Below are positions 58,601 to 64,000 of a stretch of 64,000 bases of DNA, one piece after another (within the stretch, counting starts at the first letter, position 1; each line of letters starts with the position of its first letter). This DNA is from Apilactobacillus zhangqiuensis (GTDB taxonomy: Bacteria; Bacillota; Bacilli; Lactobacillales; Lactobacillaceae). The translations under genes and the position numbers were made by a program. The DNA lies in the NCBI RefSeq assembly GCF_019656215.1, contig NZ_BPLK01000003.1:186001-250000 (forward strand). Direction: 5' to 3'. The notes beneath the pieces were generated by a model. That model was not told the origin of the DNA, made no database searches, and saw nothing but the letters and a program-made list of their open reading frames with translations.

Positions 58601-60706
58601 TCTGGTTGCTTTATCAGCACTAATCAATTCAACATGGGCTTGTGATACCAACACTCCGTTATGATTAATTGCCTTGTTCATTTGGGCTGAAACATGCAAG
58701 ATGTTATTTGCATCAACAACTACCTTTTTAGCAACAAATGGTGCTTCTTCTAACATTAGTTGAATGTTCTTTGTGTCACCATAGAACATTGATAATGCAT
58801 CACCATGATCTAGATTAATTTGTTGATTAATCTTGTTAGAAGAGAATGAATAGTTCATTTGGGCATGAGTAAAATTATCCAAAATGACTAACTTAAGTTC
58901 TTGGTTACGAGCCCTTTCATTAATGTCGGAAACATTGAATGCAAAACTATTTTTATCTTGTTCGATTGAATGGATAGTAGTTCCATTATCAGACAATAGT
59001 ACTGCATTGTAGCCAGATACATCCATGTTGTTAACGTTAAAACTTAATTCTTGTTTGTCATCACCTACGGTTGGATAACTAACAACAGGTCTTCTATCGG
59101 TATCTGAATTTAAATCAATCACTTCAAATACAAGAGAGTCCACACTATTAAATCTAGTGATTACTTTTACCCCATTGTATTCAAAAGGTAGGATCGCTTT
59201 TTGTGATAATTTTTCAATTGGATCAGTTGCGAAATCCTTGACCATGATGTGATTATCAACGGTGTTTTTAATTTGAATCTTCCAGGTACCAACGCCTAAA
59301 GTATCAATTGCATTCTTGATGTTAAATTTAACTTCATAATTGGCATTGTTGTACTTAGCGTTTGGTTTTAAAGTTCTTTTGACAAGAGGACTTTCTACCC
59401 TCTTAATTTGAACCTTAACGGTCTTTTTATTTTTAACATTAATCAAACTAGCTTGTAGTGATTCGTTTTTGTTGCCATCACCAAATGTTTGTTTAACAAG
59501 ATGTAATTTAGCAATTTTAAAGGATCCATCAATTTTGATATCACCATTATCAACATCAATAAATTCAACATCTCTAAGTTTTTGGTTAAAACGACTGTTG
59601 TTATCGCTTAAATTAACGCTATCAACTAATTCTTTGCTATTATCCAATTCCGGAGCAACTAATCGATAGTTTGATGCACCGATTGAATGTTTAAATTCAC
59701 CAATTTGCTTTTTATATGAGATGTCATTGATAACATCCACATTGTTGTATCTAATTGCTGAATATAGAATTTGTTGTTTTACAGGCAAACGATAAAAGAT
59801 TTCTGAATCCCAAAGTTGCCAATCTCTTAGGAACTTGTAAACCATTTCTTGAGCTTGGTAGATATAATCGCTACTATTGTCACCTAGGTTTTGAGTGAAA
59901 ATAAACAAGTCTAGGAATAACGCCTTATATTTAAAATCTTGAACAAAGGCATCGTCTTCACTAAAACCATTGTCTAAAATGATTTTAAGTGTTCTTCTAA
60001 GTGAACTTAGCCTACTTTCAAAGTTAGAAAGCGCGCTTCTTGTTTGTGTAATAGAATCAGCACTTTCACGCCATCTCCATTCGTAGACAACATCTTCGAC
60101 AACAGATGTCTTATGTGATTTTAGATGGGCTTCCATTGAAAATGGAATATCTTCATATATAATTCCTTCAACGAACTTAATGCTGTTATCAAGTAGGAAT
60201 GAACGTTTGTATAGCTTGTTCCAACTTGTTGTATCATAAATTAAATCATGATTACTAATAATGCTAGTATTATCGTAATCATCATGCACAGCAAAAGAAT
60301 GTAGGTATGAATTTTCATAACGATCCTTATCAAATCGTTTAACAAAACCTACAACTAAGTCTGAATCATTTTGACGTGCTTTAAACGCCATTGATGGATA
60401 AGCATTAGCTGGGACAATGTCATCACCATCAACAAAGGCGATGTACTTTCCTCTAGCATGCTTCATCCCATAATTTCTGGTGTTGCTTAAACCACCGTTT
60501 TCTTTATGTAGTGCTCTAAAGCTATCATATTTATTAGCAAAGTCATCAATAATTTTACTTGTATTATCAGTTGATCCATCATCAATCATCAATACTTCAA
60601 GGCTTTCCATAGGGAAATTAGTATTAGCAATGGATGACAGACATTTTTCAATGTAATCTTGTACGTTATAGCAGGCCACTATCACGGATAGATATGGTTC
60701 ATTCAT
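55667..60706 (-). CDS. GT2 glycosyltransferase fused to two CDP-glycerol glycerophosphotransferase modules
   Basis: A 1679-residue, probably trifunctional, wall-polymer synthase. Residues 1-230 are a GT2 glycosyltransferase (YLSVIVACYN; DDGS at 42-45; DGDD at 93-96; NGGLSNTRNYGM). About 380-780 is a beta-rich region without a recognised family. About 790-1175 is a first TagF module with HGTFLKHMG (His917), YAPTFRADGG and [18 protein letters not shown]. About 1195-1590 is a second with [12 protein letters not shown] (His1315), YAPTWRDNEY, VRTHYLI and [18 protein letters not shown]. The last 90 residues are an unassigned tail. Both modules keep the expected motifs. Fusions of GT2 with one TagF are known in lactobacilli; the likely product is a poly(glycosylglycerol phosphate)-type chain, which is inference. 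The ATG follows GAGAGGCACTTAAAT. Confidence 0.85.
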   Translation of the reverse strand: MNEPYLSVIVACYNVQDYIEKCLSSIANTNFPMESLEVLMIDDGSTDNTSKIIDDFANKYDSFRALHKENGGLSNTRNYGMKHARGKYIAFVDGDDIVPANAYPSMAFKARQNDSDLVVGFVKRFDKDRYENSYLHSFAVHDDYDNTSIISNHDLIYDTTSWNKLYKRSFLLDNSIKFVEGIIYEDIPFSMEAHLKSHKTSVVEDVVYEWRWRESADSITQTRSALSNFESRLSSLRRTLKIILDNGFSEDDAFVQDFKYKALFLDLFIFTQNLGDNSSDYIYQAQEMVYKFLRDWQLWDSEIFYRLPVKQQILYSAIRYNNVDVINDISYKKQIGEFKHSIGASNYRLVAPELDNSKELVDSVNLSDNNSRFNQKLRDVEFIDVDNGDIKIDGSFKIAKLHLVKQTFGDGNKNESLQASLINVKNKKTVKVQIKRVESPLVKRTLKPNAKYNNANYEVKFNIKNAIDTLGVGTWKIQIKNTVDNHIMVKDFATDPIEKLSQKAILPFEYNGVKVITRFNSVDSLVFEVIDLNSDTDRRPVVSYPTVGDDKQELSFNVNNMDVSGYNAVLLSDNGTTIHSIEQDKNSFAFNVSDINERARNQELKLVILDNFTHAQMNYSFSSNKINQQINLDHGDALSMFYGDTKNIQLMLEEAPFVAKKVVVDANNILHVSAQMNKAINHNGVLVSQAHVELISADKATRKVLDPDSNHFAINGESFEFDFALTSDNMEQLDLLEGDYQFKVYLQVDGKAHTYRIKYSKKCRIKTTELPFNGKSKIFYAAQKDKNMNLVFKVEQPFFGAMDSKKGLRAISYSVLYPLMRLLPLRNVMVFDSYWSSKFDSNEKLMYQYVEENHPEIKPVWIFNNIETKITGDGEKVRVNTFKYWYYLAVARYIIQNTNMPNRYAKRKGQIEVETLHGTFLKHMGFDEPHFKFGSNKLQNRFAMRNRRWDYLVVPSDYMEKTAKHAFNYSQKIIKSGFPRNDELYANNNTDYINSIKKKLGIPLNKRVILYAPTFRADGGFEFKLDLDKLQAKLSDGYVLLVRLHYFVAHSNSFYSNPGFVYDVSDYDNINDLYLISDAMITDYSSVMFDYAHLNRPMIFYAYDADWYLDETNRGVYLDYYKQMPGPIVKTEDELIDRIRHIDSVADNYAEQMATFRDEFAQYGRNGDATQQVVETVLATQREDLDQEPAKSLLFKKIGHFWDTNFFQAKLLNELSQRLSKKNIVIFDSFFGTQYSDNPKAIYEYMRENYPGFKLYWNVNKEDREFFELNQIPYVTRFGYKGILKQARAKYWVTNSRRPFRWHPSKDTVVLQTWHGTPLKTIGADVMKVTMPGVNVAKYHQEVFKDNRRWTRLIAPNMYSAQIMQRCFRMQASQIQLDGYPRNDILVNHTANDVAEIKEDLGIENDKKVILYAPTWRDNEYIKNDEFTAKLHLDLQKLQDRYQGKAVVLVRTHYLISNNLDLSDYEGFALNVSNYPDIAELYLISDVLITDYSSVMFDYATLRRPMIFFTYDLKDYANAIRGFYFDFIKEAPGPIVKTNDEVIESLDNIFDNGWTPDDKYEAFYKKYSAWMDGNSSKRSVEKMLSDHSLDTFYSDDLSSQGLSDHMIAQDCATLWAEEKDFANYRDNHFVKYLDGNKEVKVIKTAQLCDREFKEFLGAKYALISLDNRNYWINTEELSQ

Positions 60707-60737
60707 ATTTAAGTGCCTCTCTCATAATATTTTCCAA

Positions 60738-60764
60738 TAAAAAATACCAATTAAAGCTTGGTAT
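60738..60764 (-). terminator. Hairpin with T run in front of the GT2-TagF-TagF gene
   Basis: Minus strand ATACCAA/TTGGTAT with loop GCTTTAA and six T. It lies between a -10 element and the start codon, so it is either the uraA terminator or an attenuator. Confidence 0.6.
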
Positions 60765-60807
60765 ATCAGTCTAATAATGCGGCGAACTCTCTAATTCACC
60801 TATTTGC

Positions 60808-60813
60808 ATTATA
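60808..60813 (-). promoter_or_regulatory. Extended -10 upstream of the GT2-TagF-TagF gene
   Basis: Minus strand TATAAT preceded by TGA, with a weak -35. It would give a leader of about 95 bases. Confidence 0.48.
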
Positions 60814-60855
60814 TCACTAAAACCATTGTTTTTAATTGGTATTTATTAATCTTTA

Positions 60856-62106
60856 CTAATTTTTAGGTAATATCAAATTCAATAAAATCCCTAATATTAC
60901 AGATACTGCAAGTCCATTTAATGGCAATGTTCCAATCTTAATCATGAAACCACCGACACCGATAACCAAAATGGTGGAAACAATCATCAAATTACGCTTA
61001 TTCGCTAAGTCCATTTTATTTTCAATCATGATTTTAATCCCACTTGAAGCAATTGTTCCAAATAATAGGAAGCTGATTCCACCGATGACGGGAAGTGGCA
61101 TTTGCATAATTAACACATTTAACTTGTTCACAAATGAGAATAAAATGGCAAATATTGCGGCACCAATCAACACATACACACTGTGAATCTTAGTAATTGC
61201 CATTACCCCTATGTTTTCACCATAACTAGTTACGGCAGGTCCACCAACTAATCCAGCAAACATTGAAGCCAAACCGTCACCAGTTAGTGTTCTATTTAAT
61301 CCAGGATCCTTAAAATAATTTCTGCCTGTTAGTTCATCTAGAACCATCAAGTGACCTAAATGTTCTGTAATAGTTACAAAAGCAATTGGTGCGATTGCGA
61401 TAATTGCACCCCACTCAAACTTCACGTTGTAAGAAACGAATGGAATTTCAAACTTAGGCATCGAAAGCCATGGTGCGTTGGCAATTGTACTTAAGTTAAC
61501 CAATCCCATTGCAATTGATATTAGATATCCACAAATAATTGCTAGTAAGATTGGCATAAAGCCAAGGAACCCTTTTAAGTACATGTTAAAGAAGATTGCT
61601 AGAAGCAGTGTTACTAGAGCCACAAAAACGTACTTATAGTCGTAATTTCCGTTGTTCAACATTGCATCGTTAGCTGCACTAGATGCTAATGATAACCCGA
61701 TTACGATCACCACTGGTCCAACAACGACTGCAGGAAGTAACTTATCAATCCATTCTGAACCAATCATAGCAATTATTAATGCAACCACCAGGTAAATAAC
61801 CCCAACTGCAATTACCCCTTGAGCAATGCCTGGATAACCAGTTACTTGCATCAAGTACTTCATCGGTACGATAAACGCGAAACTAGATCCCATGTAAGCT
61901 GGAATCTTCTTTTGTGTTACTAGAATGTGGATTAAGGTTCCTACCCCAGAAGTGAATAAAGCAATACTTGGGCTAAGACCAACTAGTAGCGGTACGATAA
62001 CCGTACTTCCAAACATTGAAAACATGTGTTGTAGAGATAAACCTACCCAAAGCCAGAATCCTGGTTTATCATTTACATCTAAAATGGTGTCTGAATTTTT
62101 ATTCAT
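60856..62106 (-). CDS. uraA: Uracil permease (NCS2 family)
   Basis: Proton-coupled uptake of uracil. The 416 residues form about 12-14 hydrophobic segments and show the family start LWVGLSLQHMFSMFGSTVIV and the transport motifs SFAFIVPMKYL, ITEHLGHLMVLDEL and GGPAVTSYGENIGVMAITKI. A PyrR-type attenuator upstream supports pyrimidine as substrate over xanthine. The ATG at 62106 follows GGGGG with a 7-base gap; TTG at 62112 is less likely. Confidence 0.92.
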   Translation of the reverse strand: MNKNSDTILDVNDKPGFWLWVGLSLQHMFSMFGSTVIVPLLVGLSPSIALFTSGVGTLIHILVTQKKIPAYMGSSFAFIVPMKYLMQVTGYPGIAQGVIAVGVIYLVVALIIAMIGSEWIDKLLPAVVVGPVVIVIGLSLASSAANDAMLNNGNYDYKYVFVALVTLLLAIFFNMYLKGFLGFMPILLAIICGYLISIAMGLVNLSTIANAPWLSMPKFEIPFVSYNVKFEWGAIIAIAPIAFVTITEHLGHLMVLDELTGRNYFKDPGLNRTLTGDGLASMFAGLVGGPAVTSYGENIGVMAITKIHSVYVLIGAAIFAILFSFVNKLNVLIMQMPLPVIGGISFLLFGTIASSGIKIMIENKMDLANKRNLMIVSTILVIGVGGFMIKIGTLPLNGLAVSVILGILLNLILPKN

Positions 62107-62144
62107 AACCAATCCCCCTAAATGATTTCAGAGCTTTAATCTAG

Positions 62145-62248
62145 CAAAAAAGGTCCATTCATCCCTAGACGAATAGACCTTCACAAATTTTTATTAAATT
62201 CGCTAATCTTATCAGCCTCACGGGACTAAATTAAAGACTCTATATTTT
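62145..62248 (-). promoter_or_regulatory. PyrR-type attenuator leader of uraA
   Basis: On the minus strand, AGTCCCGTGAGGCTGATAAG (62207-62226) matches the PyrR-binding loop consensus seen in pyr leaders of bacilli and lactobacilli. A terminator follows, AAGGTCTATTCGT with ATGAATGGACCTT and a T run (62145-62181). PyrR with UMP would favour termination, so uracil uptake falls when pyrimidines are ample. Confidence 0.85.
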
Positions 62249-62254
62249 TAATCC

Positions 62255-62283
62255 ATCATACTGATAATTTCTTATGAAGTCAA
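62255..62283 (-). promoter_or_regulatory. Promoter of uraA
   Basis: Minus strand TTGACT (62278-62283), 17 bases, TATGAT (62255-62260). The -35 touches the lepA stop codon. Confidence 0.78.
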
Positions 62284-64000
62284 TTACTTTTTATCGCTTT
62301 CTTCTTCATCAGTTTGTAAAACAGCCATAAATGCGGCTTGTGGAATTTCCACCTTACCAACGGCCTTCATACGTTTCTTACCAGCTTTTTGTTTTTCTAG
62401 TAGCTTCATTCTTCTAGTTCTGTCACCACCATATAGATGAGCGGTAACATCCTTACGGTAAGCCTTGATGTTAGTTCTTGCGATAACCTTAGCACCAATT
62501 GCGGCTTGAACTGGAATTTCAAAGTTTTGACGTGGAATAATCTTCTTAAGTTTTTCAACAATTACTCGTGCACGACTAGCAGAAAATTGACGGTGAGAGA
62601 TAAAGCTCAATGCATCGACCTTTTCACCGTTCAATAGGATATCAATCTTAACTAGATCAGATGGCTTGTAGTCCCCTAATTCGTAATCAAGTGATGCATA
62701 TCCTCTGGTAGTTGATTTTAACTTATCGAAGAAATCAAAGATGATTTCTGACAATGGAATTGAGTACATAATGTTAACACGGTAATCATCGATGTATTCC
62801 ATTGTTTCGAATTGACCACGACGTGATTGGCAAAGCTCCATCACGGCACCGACATAATCGTTAGGTACCATTACAGTTGCCTTTACATAAGGTTCTTCAA
62901 CGGCCTTAATTTCAGATGCATCTGGCATTTCAGATGGGTTTTCAACATCTTTTCTTTGATCATCAGTAGTAAAGACGTGGTAAGTAACAGATGGAGCTGT
63001 AGTGATTAGATCTAGATTGAATTCTCTTTCTAGACGTTCTTGCACAACATCCATGTGTAGCATTCCTAAGAATCCACATCTAAAACCAAATCCAAGTGCT
63101 TGTGATGATTCTGGTTCGAATTCCAAAGCAGCATCATTTAGTTTCAATTTTTCAAGAGATTCTCTCAAATCACCGAACTTAGCATTGTCTGTTGGGTATA
63201 AACCAGAATATACCATTGGTTCCATTTCACGGTAACCTGGTAATGGTTCATCAGTTGGCTTGTCAGCATTAGTAACAGTATCACCAACACGAGTTTGATT
63301 AATATCCTTGATACTTGCTGTGATATAACCAACGTCTCCAGCCATTAAGTATTCTCTTTGAACTGGATGTGGTGAGTTCACCCCTACTTCAGTAACTTCG
63401 TATTCACTACCACTGTTCATTAGACGAATCTTGTCTCCTGGTTTAACAACTCCATCACTCAGACGAACACTTAAGACAACTCCACGATAATCATCGTAAA
63501 CAGAGTCGAATACAAGTGCCTTCAATGGTGCATCTAAATCACCCTGAGGAGCTGGTACTTCTTGTACGATTCGTTCTAATAAGTCTTCGATTCCGATTCC
63601 CTTCTTAGCACTTGCTAAGACGGCGTTTTCGGCATCAATACCAATGATATCTTCAACTTCTTTTTTAACCATGTCTGGTTGTGCAGAAGGTAAATCAATC
63701 TTATTAATTACAGGAACAATTTCCAAATCATCATCGATTGCCAAGTAAACGTTGGCTAAAGTTTGTGCTTCAACACCTTGAGCGGCATCGACAACTAAAA
63801 TGGCACCTTCACAGGCAGCCAAACTTCTTGATACTTCGTATGAGAAATCGACATGTCCTGGTGTATCGATAAGATGAAATTCATAGTCATGACCATCCTT
63901 AGAATGGTACTTTAGCTCCACTGCATTCAACTTAATTGTGATTCCACGTTCTCTCTCTAGTTCCATGTCATCCAATAATTGGTTTTGCATATCTCTTTTT
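62284..64000 (-). CDS. lepA: Elongation factor 4 (LepA), N terminus beyond the window
   Basis: Ribosome-bound GTPase also called EF4, implicated in back-translocation and ribosome biogenesis. The visible 572 residues include [41 protein letters not shown], the EF-G-like domains and the LepA-specific C terminus ([36 protein letters not shown]). The reading frame continues to base 64000 ([11 protein letters not shown]), so about 40 residues with the P-loop lie outside. The ATG at 63990 is internal and not the start. Confidence 0.96.
   Translation of the reverse strand, partial: KRDMQNQLLDDMELERERGITIKLNAVELKYHSKDGHDYEFHLIDTPGHVDFSYEVSRSLAACEGAILVVDAAQGVEAQTLANVYLAIDDDLEIVPVINKIDLPSAQPDMVKKEVEDIIGIDAENAVLASAKKGIGIEDLLERIVQEVPAPQGDLDAPLKALVFDSVYDDYRGVVLSVRLSDGVVKPGDKIRLMNSGSEYEVTEVGVNSPHPVQREYLMAGDVGYITASIKDINQTRVGDTVTNADKPTDEPLPGYREMEPMVYSGLYPTDNAKFGDLRESLEKLKLNDAALEFEPESSQALGFGFRCGFLGMLHMDVVQERLEREFNLDLITTAPSVTYHVFTTDDQRKDVENPSEMPDASEIKAVEEPYVKATVMVPNDYVGAVMELCQSRRGQFETMEYIDDYRVNIMYSIPLSEIIFDFFDKLKSTTRGYASLDYELGDYKPSDLVKIDILLNGEKVDALSFISHRQFSASRARVIVEKLKKIIPRQNFEIPVQAAIGAKVIARTNIKAYRKDVTAHLYGGDRTRRMKLLEKQKAGKKRMKAVGKVEIPQAAFMAVLQTDEEESDKK

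Noticed and set aside
60770-60810. 12-codon leader-peptide frame (MQIGELESSPHY) before the GT2-TagF-TagF gene
   Set aside because: Its ATG overlaps the -10 element, so it would not be in the transcript, and it has no ribosome site.
63988-63990. ATG at 63990 as the lepA start
   Set aside because: The frame stays open to the window edge and the upstream residues match the LepA family; the P-loop must lie outside.
1-64000. Mobile elements, prophage, CRISPR arrays, tRNA or rRNA genes
   Set aside because: None was seen. The only recombinase is chromosomal XerD, and base composition and gene order are uniformly chromosomal.

Overview
The window is a stretch of core chromosome from a low-GC Gram-positive bacterium of the family Lactobacillaceae. 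The gene order is that of lactobacilli and bacilli: ribU-ypbB-recQ-LysM-cmk-rpsA-der-hup, xerD-ribT-scpA-scpB-rluB, phoH-ybeY-dgkA-era-recO, glyQS-dnaG-rpoD, hisS-aspS, and prmA-rsmE-relA-dtd. Intrinsic terminators, T-box leaders, a PyrR-type attenuator, an FMN riboswitch and CtsR-type operators also fit a Firmicute. pyk lies directly beside dnaE, without the pfkA that homofermentative lactobacilli carry between them. That points to a heterofermentative (phosphoketolase) lineage such as Apilactobacillus or Fructilactobacillus. The genus is an inference; the family is well supported. Both edges cut genes: an ABC-F ATPase on the left and lepA on the right.

Layout. Nearly everything is on the minus strand. 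The plus-strand exceptions are an XerD-like protein without catalytic residues (2.4 kb), a small YjzD-type membrane protein (22 kb), the PPDK regulatory protein (38.7 kb) and a fructosamine-kinase-family protein (48.1 kb). From 1 to 12 kb lie tRNA CCA addition, a TPR protein, HU, Der, RpsA, Cmk, a LysM protein, a RecQ/YpbB pair and the riboflavin transporter RibU behind an FMN riboswitch. From 12 to 27.6 kb lie rRNA pseudouridylation, condensin accessory proteins, XerD, CvfB, pyruvate kinase, DnaE, ClpB, PepT, a Nif3-like protein and TrmK. From 27.7 to 40.4 kb lie RpoD, DnaG, GlyQS with a glycine T-box, the era cluster, YqeY, RpsU, PSRP and endonuclease IV.

From 40.4 to 43.6 kb is a wall-teichoic-acid block (TagF-like, TagG, TagB-like) without the TagH ATPase. 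From 43.7 to 55.3 kb come a YitT protein, aspS-hisS with a T-box, a fructosamine-kinase-family protein, a HAD phosphatase, dtd, rel, rsmE, prmA, a small unknown basic protein and a YczE-like membrane protein. At 55.7-60.7 kb is a 1679-residue protein that joins a GT2 glycosyltransferase to two complete CDP-glycerol glycerophosphotransferase modules. It is the most unusual gene in the window. uraA with its PyrR-type attenuator and lepA close the window.

How it works together: most genes are housekeeping (translation, replication, repair, chromosome segregation). Several are wired to metabolite or stress sensors: FMN for ribU and probably the recQ genes behind it, uncharged tRNA for glyQS and hisS-aspS, pyrimidines for uraA, and protein stress for clpB. 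The accessory interest is in the two separate cell-wall-polymer loci. I see no tRNA or rRNA genes, insertion sequences, prophage or CRISPR array.
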